Origin: Rubrivivax sp.
GTDB taxonomy: Bacteria; Pseudomonadota; Gammaproteobacteria; Burkholderiales; Burkholderiaceae_C
Assembly (NCBI GenBank): GCA_021298085.1
Contig: JAJTDE010000002.1
Span: forward strand, 1 to 64,000
Length of the DNA: 64,000 nt
Direction: 5' to 3'
In this document: piece after piece, positions 50,238-64,000 of the stretch
How the letters are laid out: each line of letters opens with the position of its first letter
Position numbering within the stretch: position 1 is the stretch's first letter
Notes under the pieces: model-generated
Told to the model about the DNA's origin: nothing
Database searches by the model: none
Seen by the model: the letters and a program-made list of their open reading frames with translations, nothing else
Position numbers and translations under genes: made by a program

Positions 50238-50960
50238 ATGCCATCACCCATCGTTCTGGTGCATGGTGCCTGGGGTGGCGCCTGGATCTGGCGCCGCGTG
50301 CTGGCGCCGCTGCGTGCCGCCGGGCACGAGGTTCATGCCGCCACGCTCACGGGTGATGGCGACCGGGCCCATCTGCGCCACCCCGGCATCAGCCTGCACG
50401 ACCATGTCCAGGACGTCCTGGCGTTGATCGATGCGGAAGAGCTCTCTGACATCACCCTGGTGGGACACAGCTACGGCGGGATGGTCATCACGGGGGTGGC
50501 CGATGCACTGCTGCAGCGCGGTCCCGGCCGGCTTGGGCACCTGGTGTACGTGGATGCCATGGTGCCTGTGCCTGGCGAAGGCTGGGGTGCCGGTCACCCG
50601 CCAGAAGTGGTGCAGGCGCGCCTGGCGGCCGCGGCCGCCCACGACAACGCCTTGCCACCGCCCGACCCCGATGGCTTCGGGCTCGCCGGCGAAGACCGCG
50701 ATTGGCTGCTGCGTCGGCAGGTGCCCCACCCCTTTGGCATGTACCGCGTACCGCTGCACTTCGACGGTGACGCCTGGGCGCGCGTGCCGCGCAGCTTCGT
50801 GGACTGCACGGCACCCGCCTACCCCACCATCGACGCCATGCGACAACGGGTTCGGCAGCAACCTGGTTGGACCGTTCACGAACTGCCCACAGGGCACTGC
50901 CCGATGGTCAGCATGCCTGAGGCCCTGGTGGCGATCGTGTGTGAAGCGGCGGCCCGCTGA
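50238..50960 (+). CDS. Alpha/beta hydrolase (MES/HNL-type esterase-like)
   Basis: PSPIVLVHGAWGGAWIWRRVLAPLRAAGHEV; ITLVGHSYGGMVI; catalytic His region ELPTGHCPMVSMPEAL. Confidence 0.9.
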   Translation: MPSPIVLVHGAWGGAWIWRRVLAPLRAAGHEVHAATLTGDGDRAHLRHPGISLHDHVQDVLALIDAEELSDITLVGHSYGGMVITGVADALLQRGPGRLGHLVYVDAMVPVPGEGWGAGHPPEVVQARLAAAAAHDNALPPPDPDGFGLAGEDRDWLLRRQVPHPFGMYRVPLHFDGDAWARVPRSFVDCTAPAYPTIDAMRQRVRQQPGWTVHELPTGHCPMVSMPEALVAIVCEAAAR

Positions 50961-51106
50961 TGTGTCTGATGTTCCGGCACCTGTCGGAATCGCAGTCGCC
51001 ACATGCGGCGTTTCGAGGGCCGACGATGGCCTGGTGCTGCGCGTAAACCCGGACGTTTGGTGCGGCAGCTGACACGGTGAGCGCCTGGCGGGTGTCTCCC
51101 ACGGCC

Positions 51107-51122
51107 TGGCACGCCGATTGCA
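51107..51122 (+). promoter_or_regulatory. Sigma54 (-24/-12) promoter
   Basis: TGGCACG-CCGA-TTGCA; GG-N10-GC spacing exact; about 70 nt upstream of the livJ-like start. Confidence 0.85.
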
Positions 51123-51191
51123 CCGTACAGCCCAGCAGTCCACCGTGTGACTGCAGATCCGACACAACCCTCCTTCCACGGAGACAGGCCC

Positions 51192-52418
51192 ATGACGCAT
51201 TTGCACAAGACAACCCGCCGACCCTTGCTGGCTGCCGGCCTGGCCGCTGGCCTGGGCTTTGCCGCACTGGGCGCTTCCCCGGCCTTCGCACAGGCCAAGG
51301 GCAATGAGATCCGCATCGCCCACATCCACAGCAAGACCGGCCCGCTGGAGGCCTACGGCAAGCAGACAGCCACCGGTTTCATGATGGGCCTGGACTACGC
51401 AACCGGCGGCACCATGATGGTCGGCGGCAAGAAGCTGGTGGTCATCGAGAAGGACGACCAGGGCAAGCCTGACCTGGGCAAGAACCTGCTGGCCCAGGCC
51501 TACGGTGACGACAAGGCCGACATCGCCGTCGGCCCGACCAGCAGCGGCGTGGCATTGGCCATGCTGCCGGTGGCCGAGGAGTACAAGAAGATCCTGCTGG
51601 TGGAGCCCGCGGTGGCCGACAGCATCACCGGCGACAAGTGGAACAAGTACATCTTCCGCACCGGCCGCAATTCCAGCCAGGACGCCATCAGCAACGCGGT
51701 GGCGCTGGACAAGCCGGGTGTGACCATCGCCACACTGGCCCAGGATTACGCCTTCGGCCGCGATGGTGTGAAGGCCTTCAAGGAAAGCGTGAAGACGGCC
51801 AAGATCGTCCACGAGGAATACCTGCCCGTGGCGACGAGCGACTTCACCGCCGCCGCGCAGCGCCTGATCGACAAGCTGAAGGACCAGCCTGGCCGCAAGG
51901 TGATCTGGATCATCTGGGCCGGCGGCGGTGGCAACCCCTTCAAGATCGCCGACCTCGACCTCAAGCGCTTCGGCATCGAGATCGCCACCGGCGGCAACAT
52001 CCTGCCGGCGATGGCCGCCTACAAGCAGTTCCCGGGCATGGAAGGCGCCACCTACTACTACTTCGCCATTCCCAAGAACCCGGTCAACGAGTGGCTGGTG
52101 GCCAACCACTACACCAAGTTCAAGAGCCCGCCCGACTTCTTCACCGCAGGTGGCATGAGCGCGGCCATTGCGGTGGTGGAAGCGCTGAAGAAGACCAAGG
52201 GCGATACCGACACCAACAAGCTCATCGCCACCATGGAGGGCATGAGCTTCGAGACGCCCAAGGGCAAGATGACCTTCCGCAAGGAAGACCACCAGGCCAT
52301 GCAGGACATGTTCCATTTCCGCATCAAGGTCGACCCCGCCTTTGCCTGGGGCGTGCCTGAACTGGTCCAGGTGATCAAGGCCGAGCAGATGAACGTGCCG
52401 ATCCGCAACAAGCGCTGA
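51192..52418 (+). CDS. ABC transporter substrate-binding protein (LivJ-like)
   Basis: Signal peptide (RRPLLAAGLAAGLGFAALGASPAFAQA) then Peripla_BP_6-type sequence IRIAHIHSKTGPLEAYGKQTATGFMMGLDYA. Confidence 0.93.
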   Translation: MTHLHKTTRRPLLAAGLAAGLGFAALGASPAFAQAKGNEIRIAHIHSKTGPLEAYGKQTATGFMMGLDYATGGTMMVGGKKLVVIEKDDQGKPDLGKNLLAQAYGDDKADIAVGPTSSGVALAMLPVAEEYKKILLVEPAVADSITGDKWNKYIFRTGRNSSQDAISNAVALDKPGVTIATLAQDYAFGRDGVKAFKESVKTAKIVHEEYLPVATSDFTAAAQRLIDKLKDQPGRKVIWIIWAGGGGNPFKIADLDLKRFGIEIATGGNILPAMAAYKQFPGMEGATYYYFAIPKNPVNEWLVANHYTKFKSPPDFFTAGGMSAAIAVVEALKKTKGDTDTNKLIATMEGMSFETPKGKMTFRKEDHQAMQDMFHFRIKVDPAFAWGVPELVQVIKAEQMNVPIRNKR

Positions 52419-52458
52419 GCTGCACCGACTGCACGTCCAGCCCTGCCTGCCTGCGCCC

Positions 52459-53256
52459 ATGCTCGAAACCCGTGAGCTGACGGTCCGCTTCGGCGGACAC
52501 GTCGCGGTGGACCATGTCTCCTGCCGCTTTGATGCGGGCACGCTGACGTCCATCGTGGGGCCTAACGGCGCTGGCAAGACGACGTACTTCAACTTGGTGT
52601 CGGGGCAGCTCGCGGCCAGCGAGGGCCGTGTGCTGCTCCAGGGGCGTGACATCACCGCCTTGCCGGCCCCGCTGCGCACACGCCAGGGCTTGGGCCGGGC
52701 CTTCCAGCTGACCCAGCTGTTTCCCAACCTCACGGTGCAGGAAAACGTTCGGCTGGCCGTGCAGGCCCGGGAGCAGGGCCGCGGCAAGGCCGGGCTTGAC
52801 CTGCTGCGCATCTGGCTGGACCGCCGCGAGTGGATCGACGAGGCCCAGTCACTGCTGGCCAGCGTCCGCCTGCAGGACAAGGCCGGCAGCCTGGCCGCGG
52901 CACTGCCGCATGGCGACCAGCGCAAGCTGGAGGTGGCCGTTCTGATGGCGCTGGACCCGCTGGTCTACATGTTCGACGAACCCACGGCCGGCATGAGCGT
53001 GGATGAGGTGCCAGTGGTGCTGGAACTGATCCGTTCGCTGAAGGCCCGCAAGGACCGCTGCATCCTGCTGGTGGAGCACAAGATGGATGTGGTGCGCGAG
53101 CTGAGTGACCGCATCGTGGTGCTGGTCAACGGCCAGCTGGTGGCCGATGGCGAGCCCTCGGCGGTGATTGCATCGCCGGTGGTGCAGCAGGCCTACCTGG
53201 GCACCGCACTGGACGCCGTGCCTGGCGACGCGTTGCCCGCTGGATCATCAGCATGA
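52459..53256 (+). CDS. livG: Branched-chain-type ABC transporter ATP-binding protein (LivG-like)
   Basis: GPNGAGKTT; FNLVSGQLAASEGRVLLQGRDI; LPHGDQRKLEVAVLMALDPLVYMFDEPTAGMS. Confidence 0.93.
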   Translation: MLETRELTVRFGGHVAVDHVSCRFDAGTLTSIVGPNGAGKTTYFNLVSGQLAASEGRVLLQGRDITALPAPLRTRQGLGRAFQLTQLFPNLTVQENVRLAVQAREQGRGKAGLDLLRIWLDRREWIDEAQSLLASVRLQDKAGSLAAALPHGDQRKLEVAVLMALDPLVYMFDEPTAGMSVDEVPVVLELIRSLKARKDRCILLVEHKMDVVRELSDRIVVLVNGQLVADGEPSAVIASPVVQQAYLGTALDAVPGDALPAGSSA

Positions 53257-53990
53257 CCACGCCGCTGCTCGAACTGGAGGGGGTCCACACGCACGTGGGC
53301 TCGTACCACATCCTGCATGGCGTGGCCTTCTCGGTGCCCGCTGGTGAGGTCACGGTGCTGCTGGGCCGCAATGGCGCGGGCAAGACCTCGACCCTGCGCA
53401 CCATCATGGGCCTGTGGAGCGCCAGCCGCGGCACCATCCGGCTGGGCGGGCAGGACATCCAGCGCTGGGCCACCCCTGACATTGCTGCCGCGGGTGTGGC
53501 CTACGTGCCCGAGAGCATGGGCATCTTTGCCGACCTCACCGTCAAGGACAACCTGCTCCTGGCCGCGCGTTCGGCGCCCCGGGTGGAGGCGATGGACAAC
53601 CAGCGGCTGGACAGAATCTTCCGCTTCTTCCCGCCGATGAAGACCTTCTGGCTGCACCCGGCCGGCAAGCTGTCGGGTGGCCAGAAGCAGATGCTGGCGG
53701 TGGCCCGCGCCATCATCGAGCCACGGCGGCTGATCCTGATCGACGAGCCCAGCAAGGGGCTGGCGCCGTCCATCATCAACAACCTGGTGCAGTGCCTGCG
53801 CGAACTGAAGGCCGAATCCACGACCATCCTGCTGGTGGAGCAGAACTTCAGCATGGCGCGGGCGCTGGGTGACTCCGTGGCGGTGATGGATGATGGCCGC
53901 ATCGTGCACCGTGGCCGCATGGCCGATCTGGCCGCCGACGACGCCTTGCAGCAGAAACTGCTGGGCCTTTCGCTGGGAGCGCACCAATGA
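53253..53990 (+). CDS. livF: Branched-chain-type ABC transporter ATP-binding protein (LivF-like)
   Basis: LLGRNGAGKTSTLRTIMGL; YVPESMGIFADLTVKDNLLLAAR; LSGGQKQMLAVARAIIEPRRLILIDEPSKGLAP. Confidence 0.95.
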   Translation: MTTPLLELEGVHTHVGSYHILHGVAFSVPAGEVTVLLGRNGAGKTSTLRTIMGLWSASRGTIRLGGQDIQRWATPDIAAAGVAYVPESMGIFADLTVKDNLLLAARSAPRVEAMDNQRLDRIFRFFPPMKTFWLHPAGKLSGGQKQMLAVARAIIEPRRLILIDEPSKGLAPSIINNLVQCLRELKAESTTILLVEQNFSMARALGDSVAVMDDGRIVHRGRMADLAADDALQQKLLGLSLGAHQ

Positions 53991-55030
53991 ACACCGTTCC
54001 GGCCAAGGCCGCCGCGCCCACCGGAGGGGTGGCCGCCGTTCCGAAGAGCCCGTTTGATGCCAGACCGCTGTGGGTGCTGGTGGCGCTGGCCCTGCTGGCG
54101 CTGCCCCTGGTCGGCAGCCCGTCGACCTGGCTCACGCTGACCGCCGCCGGCCTGGCGATGGGCCTGATCATCTTCATCATCGCGTCGGGCCTGACGCTGG
54201 TCTTCGGGCTGATGGACGTGCTCAATTTCGGGCATGGCGTGTTCATTGCCACCGGCGCGTTCATCGCGGTGACGGTGATGACCGGCGTGCCGGCGGTGAC
54301 AGCCTGGGCCGTGGCGCCCTCCTTTGCGCTGAACCTGTCGGCCATCCTCACGGCGATGCTCGCGGCCATGCTGGTGGCGGCCCTGGTGGGGGTGGTGTTC
54401 GAGCGCTGGATGGTGCGGCCGGTGTACGGCCAGCACCTGAAGCAGATCCTCATCACCATGGGCGGCGCCATCATCGGCGAGGAGCTGATCAAGGTCATCT
54501 GGGGGCCTGACCAGAAGCCGTTGCCGCTGCCCGAGACCCTGCGTGGCTCGTTCCTGCTGGGCGACGCGGCCATCGAGAAGTACCGCGTCCTGGCGGTGGT
54601 GGTGGGCTTGCTGGTGTTTGCGGTGCTGCTGTGGACACTCAACCGCACGAAAGTCGGCCTGCTGATCCGCGCGGGTGTGGAAAACCGCGAGATGGTGGAA
54701 AGCCTGGGCTACCGCATCAAGCGCCTGTTTGTGGGCGTGTTTGTGGCCGGTTCGGCACTGGCCGGGCTGGGCGGCGTGCTCTGGGGCCTGTACCAGCAGA
54801 CGGTGACCCCGCTGATTGGCGCGCAGGTCAACGTGCTGATCTTCATCGTCATCATCATCGGCGGGCTGGGCAGCACCCTGGGCTGTTTTGTCGGCGCACT
54901 GCTGGTGGGCCTGATGGCCAACTACACCGGCTTCCTGGTGCCCAAGGTGGCGCTGTTCTCGAACATCGCGCTCATGGTGGCTGTGCTGCTGTGGCGCCCG
55001 CGGGGCCTGTACCCGGTCACCAACCGCTGA
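53987..55030 (+). CDS. livH: Branched-chain-type ABC transporter permease (LivH-like)
   Basis: ASGLTLVFGLMDVLNFGHGVFIATGAF; RAGVENREMVESLGYRIKRLFVGVFVAGSALAGLGGVLWG. Confidence 0.94.
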   Translation: MNTVPAKAAAPTGGVAAVPKSPFDARPLWVLVALALLALPLVGSPSTWLTLTAAGLAMGLIIFIIASGLTLVFGLMDVLNFGHGVFIATGAFIAVTVMTGVPAVTAWAVAPSFALNLSAILTAMLAAMLVAALVGVVFERWMVRPVYGQHLKQILITMGGAIIGEELIKVIWGPDQKPLPLPETLRGSFLLGDAAIEKYRVLAVVVGLLVFAVLLWTLNRTKVGLLIRAGVENREMVESLGYRIKRLFVGVFVAGSALAGLGGVLWGLYQQTVTPLIGAQVNVLIFIVIIIGGLGSTLGCFVGALLVGLMANYTGFLVPKVALFSNIALMVAVLLWRPRGLYPVTNR

Positions 55031-55042
55031 ACCCTGCCAACC

Positions 55043-56134
55043 ATGATGCTGCGCCTGCTGTCCCATGACCTCCCGCGCAACCGGCTGCTGGCGCTGGCTC
55101 TGGTGCTGATCGTGCTGGCGCTGGCGCTGGCGCCGCTGCTGTTCCCCGGCAGCAAGGCCTTGGGTGTCGCCGCCAAGATGCTGATCTTCATCCTATTGGT
55201 GGCCAGCTATGACCTGCTGCTGGGCTACACGGGGATCGTCAGCTTTGCGCACACCATGTTCTTTGGCATCGGTGCCTATGGCGTGGCCATTGCCAGCAGC
55301 AAGCTCGGCCCGGGGTTTGCCAGCGTCGGCATCGGCCTGGTGCTGGCGCTGGTGGCCTCCCTGCTGCTGAGCCTGCTGATTGGGCTGTTCAGCCTGCGGG
55401 TGAAGGCCATCTTCTTTGCCATGATCACGCTGGCGGTGGCGTCCGCCTTCCAGACGCTGGCCTCGCAGCTCTCGGAGTTCACGGGTGGCGAAGACGGGCT
55501 GACCTTCAAGAACCCGCAGTGGCTCTCGCCCAGCTTCGAGTGGTCGCAGATGCTGGGCCTGCCCTGGGAGCTCGACGGCCGCCACCTGACGTATTGGCTG
55601 CTGTTCGTCGCCGTCGCCGTGACGTTCCTGTGCCTGCTGCGGGTGGTCAACTCACCCTTCGGGCGGGTGCTTCAGGCCATCCGCGAGAACGACTTCCGCG
55701 CCGAGGCCATCGGCTACCGGCTGGTGGTCTACCGCACCCTGAGCAACGTCATCAGCGCGGCCGTGGCGACATTGGCCGGTGCTCTGCTGGCGCTGTGGCT
55801 GCGCTACACCGGGCCCGACACCACGCTGAGCTTCGAAATCATGCTGGATGTGCTGCTGATCGTCGTGATCGGCGGCATGGGCACCTTGTACGGAGCGATC
55901 GTGGGCAGCGTGCTGTTTGTGCTGGCCCAGAACTACCTGCAGGACCTGCTCAAGCTGGCCAACACACTGGTGGACGGCCTGCCGTTGCTGCCCGCCGTGA
56001 TGACGCCCGACCGCTGGCTGTTGTGGCTGGGCGTGCTGTTTGTGCTCTCGGTCTACCATTTCCCGACAGGCATCGTCGGGCGCCTGCGTGCCTGGAGCCT
56101 GGCCCGGCGCATGGGCCAAAGGGGGGCATCATGA
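55043..56134 (+). CDS. livM: Branched-chain-type ABC transporter permease (LivM-like)
   Basis: ASYDLLLGYTGIVSFAHTMFFGIGAYGVA; VLQAIRENDFRAEAIGYRLVVYRTLSNVISAAVATLAGAL; VIGGMGTLYGAIVGSV. Confidence 0.94.
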   Translation: MMLRLLSHDLPRNRLLALALVLIVLALALAPLLFPGSKALGVAAKMLIFILLVASYDLLLGYTGIVSFAHTMFFGIGAYGVAIASSKLGPGFASVGIGLVLALVASLLLSLLIGLFSLRVKAIFFAMITLAVASAFQTLASQLSEFTGGEDGLTFKNPQWLSPSFEWSQMLGLPWELDGRHLTYWLLFVAVAVTFLCLLRVVNSPFGRVLQAIRENDFRAEAIGYRLVVYRTLSNVISAAVATLAGALLALWLRYTGPDTTLSFEIMLDVLLIVVIGGMGTLYGAIVGSVLFVLAQNYLQDLLKLANTLVDGLPLLPAVMTPDRWLLWLGVLFVLSVYHFPTGIVGRLRAWSLARRMGQRGAS

Positions 56135-56988
56135 TGGCGGTGGCCAACCGCTCAGGGCGCTCCTGCTACCTCCGCGTGCTGGACCGTGAACTGCACTACA
56201 CCGAATGGGGTGCGCCTGATGCACCGGTGGTGGTGGCCTGGCATGGCCTGGCGCGCACGGGGCGCGACATGGACGACATTGCCCAGCACCTGAGTACCCG
56301 CTGGCGCGTCCTGTGCCCTGACACGCTGGGCCGCGGGCTCAGCCAATGGAGCCCGGACCCGCCGTCCGAATACAACCTGGCGTTCTATGTCCGGCAGGCC
56401 ACCGCCTGGCTGGACGCCCTGCGGATTGAACGCTGCCACTGGCTGGGCACGTCCATGGGCGGGGCCATCGGCATGGTGGCGGCGGCCGGGCCTCTGCGTG
56501 GACGCATCCAGCGCCTGGTCCTGAATGACAACGGCCCGAGCCTGGCTCTGGCTGCCATCGAGCGAATTCGCAGCTACGCCGGGCAGCCGGCCTCGTTTGC
56601 CACCGTCAGTGAACTCGAGGCCTACTTCCGTCAGGTCTACAAGCCCTACGGCTGGCTCAGTGACGACCAGTGGCGCCGCCTGACCGAGACCTCCGTGCGG
56701 CGTCTGCCCGACGGCCGGGTGACGCCGCACTACGACCCGGCCATGGTGCAACAGTTCATCCACGAGCCGGCGGACTATGAGCGCTGGGCGGAGTGGGATT
56801 CGCTAGACCTTCCCGTGCTGTGCCTGCGGGGTGAACACTCTGACTTGCTGCTGCGCGAGACCACCGAAGCCATGCGCCAGCGTGGCCCGCGCGCGCTGGT
56901 GGTGGAGGTCAGCGGCTGCGGGCATGCGCCGGCGCTGAACACCCCTGAGCAATTTGCCATCGTCGAACGGTTCTTGCAGGGGTCTTGA
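56131..56988 (+). CDS. Alpha/beta hydrolase
   Basis: VLDRELHYTEWGAPDAPVVVAWHGLARTGRDMDDIAQHL; CHWLGTSMGGAIGMVAAA; GHAPALNTPEQFAIVERFL; ATGA overlap with the livM-like stop. Track start 55519 is an in-frame extension. Confidence 0.93.
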   Translation: MMAVANRSGRSCYLRVLDRELHYTEWGAPDAPVVVAWHGLARTGRDMDDIAQHLSTRWRVLCPDTLGRGLSQWSPDPPSEYNLAFYVRQATAWLDALRIERCHWLGTSMGGAIGMVAAAGPLRGRIQRLVLNDNGPSLALAAIERIRSYAGQPASFATVSELEAYFRQVYKPYGWLSDDQWRRLTETSVRRLPDGRVTPHYDPAMVQQFIHEPADYERWAEWDSLDLPVLCLRGEHSDLLLRETTEAMRQRGPRALVVEVSGCGHAPALNTPEQFAIVERFLQGS

Positions 56989-57018
56989 TCCGCGCCCGCT
57001 TGCGGGCAGAATCGACGG

Positions 57019-58449
57019 ATGCAAGCGCCCAAGCGCCATTGGTTTTTTCTGGGAGCCGCGTGGCTGGCCGTGACGGCCGCCGGCTGCGCGGTGGTCTTGC
57101 AGACGGAGCTGGAGCACGAGCGTGTGGAGTTTGTGCTGGAGGCCCAGGGCCTGCACCGCCTCATCGCTCAGCAGTTGCGGCAGCATGAATTTTTGGCCGA
57201 TGCCCTGGCCAGCTCGCCAGGCATGGTGGTGGCGCCCAAGTCGCCGGAGGAGTCACCGCTGCAGTGGCTGCGGCGTGACGCCCAGAACCCCTGGCCGGCC
57301 GAGCTCCGCGATGCCCTTGGAGCGGCGGATGCTCGCTCGCTGCGCAGCGGGCGGGCCGTGGCCACCGCCCTCGATCTCCCCGGCGGGCACTACTGGATGG
57401 TGCGCCAGCAAGGTAACGCCAGCGTGGCCGTGCAGTTTGGCCTGCGCGTGGCACCGGTCAAAGGCGCCACGGAACCCTTTGCCGGCCGAGGCGACGTCTG
57501 GGCACGCCTGGAACACGACGGACAGCAGCTGCCGCTGGTGCGCGCCGCAGCCGGCCTGGCCGACGAAACCGGTGGCTGGCGCTTTGGCTACCGCCAGCGC
57601 CTGGCCCAGGAAGAACTCGGGCTGGACCTGGTGGCCGTTCGGCGCCTGGGTTGGACTGCATTGCCGTGGCGTGAACTGGCCAGCTGGAGCCTGCTGACCA
57701 CCCTGCTGACCCTTGGCGCGGCCGCGCTGATGGTGCTGCGCCGTGGCACGTCCCGCCGAGGCTTGCCCGGGGACACGCTGACCCTCAGCACCAACTTCCT
57801 CGATTCCGACCTGCCCGAACCCAGCGCCGGCCGCGCCCGCGCAGGCGGGTTCCCGGCGACCGGCGGGGGCCGAAGCCTCACCACCCCGCTGATGGTGACC
57901 CTGCGCGAGCTGGACATCGAACCGCCTGAGCTGACCGTGGCCCGCGGCGCCATCCGCGATGCGTCCCGGCAGGCGCGCCGCACCTCGGCGGTGATCGACG
58001 GCATGCGCCGCAAGCTGGAAGACGGGCAGGGCAGTGACACGCATATCCAGCCCGTGGCGCTGGATGACCTGCTGCTGGACGCGGTGGACCTCCTCAAGCT
58101 GGGCGCTGACAGGCTGGGTGTCCATTGCCAGTTGCGCATTGAGCCTGAGCCCTGCCAGGTGCTGGCTGACCCTCTGGTGCTCGAGCAGCTGCTGCACCGC
58201 CTGTTTGGGCAGGCCTTGCAGGCGCTGCAGGCCGAATCTCCCAGCCGGCGTCAGATCCACATCGCGCTGGAACGCGATGACGGTCATGCCTTGCTCAGCA
58301 TCAGCGATTCCGGCCAAGACGAGTCCTCGCGCCAGCGCGACGAAGCGGGTAACCAGCGGCTCGCCCAGAGCATCGGCGTGACCCTGGTTTGCACCGGTTC
58401 GCCAGAGCTCGGCTGTACCCAGCGGCTGATGGTCCCACTGGCGGCCTGA
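57019..58449 (+). CDS. Degenerate histidine-kinase-like membrane protein
   Basis: N-terminal TM + periplasmic region + TM, then weak HATPase-like segment (LLDAVDLLKLGADRLGVHCQLRIEPEPCQVLADPLVLEQLLHRLFGQALQAL); no recognisable H box. Confidence 0.6.
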   Translation: MQAPKRHWFFLGAAWLAVTAAGCAVVLQTELEHERVEFVLEAQGLHRLIAQQLRQHEFLADALASSPGMVVAPKSPEESPLQWLRRDAQNPWPAELRDALGAADARSLRSGRAVATALDLPGGHYWMVRQQGNASVAVQFGLRVAPVKGATEPFAGRGDVWARLEHDGQQLPLVRAAAGLADETGGWRFGYRQRLAQEELGLDLVAVRRLGWTALPWRELASWSLLTTLLTLGAAALMVLRRGTSRRGLPGDTLTLSTNFLDSDLPEPSAGRARAGGFPATGGGRSLTTPLMVTLRELDIEPPELTVARGAIRDASRQARRTSAVIDGMRRKLEDGQGSDTHIQPVALDDLLLDAVDLLKLGADRLGVHCQLRIEPEPCQVLADPLVLEQLLHRLFGQALQALQAESPSRRQIHIALERDDGHALLSISDSGQDESSRQRDEAGNQRLAQSIGVTLVCTGSPELGCTQRLMVPLAA

Positions 58450-58509
58450 TCATCGGCGGGTGCCTATACTGGCCGGTTCCTCTGGCCAACCTGCACTGCT
58501 GAGCACCTG

Positions 58510-64000
<5,491 letters not shown>

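Noticed and set aside
50244-52925. 893-aa minus-strand ORF
   Set aside because: Antisense to the hydrolase, binding-protein and livG-like genes, all with clear motifs on the + strand; low-complexity composition.

Overview
High-GC betaproteobacterial (Burkholderiales-like, by inference) chromosomal window. It starts in the 3' end of a 23S rRNA gene, followed by 5S rRNA and a strong intrinsic terminator. The rest is densely packed coding sequence: thiolase/LysE/SDR/acyl-CoA dehydrogenase; a DUF2868 + GTPase/DUF3482 pair; trkA-trkH; a 3-methylcrotonyl-CoA carboxylase/HMG-CoA lyase (leucine catabolism) cluster with a decayed hydrolase pseudogene inside it; an acetate-type symporter and signalling locus (DUF485-ActP-DUF294/CBS-SSS/histidine kinase-REC-pseudokinase/DEDDh exonuclease); a dTDP-rhamnose (rfbBDAC) and glycan assembly region that also carries a WecG-STAS fusion, a polyproline DUF1996 lipoprotein, an O-antigen ligase-like protein and a MenA-like prenyltransferase; a malonyl-CoA synthetase-like gene and a Bug receptor; a sigma54 activator with hydrolases and a complete liv-type ABC transporter preceded by a consensus -24/-12 promoter; and, open at the right edge, a double-length tandem UvrA that the supplied ORF track misses. 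No CRISPR array, tRNA, integrase or transposase was seen. All product calls come from reading motifs by eye; no database search was run.
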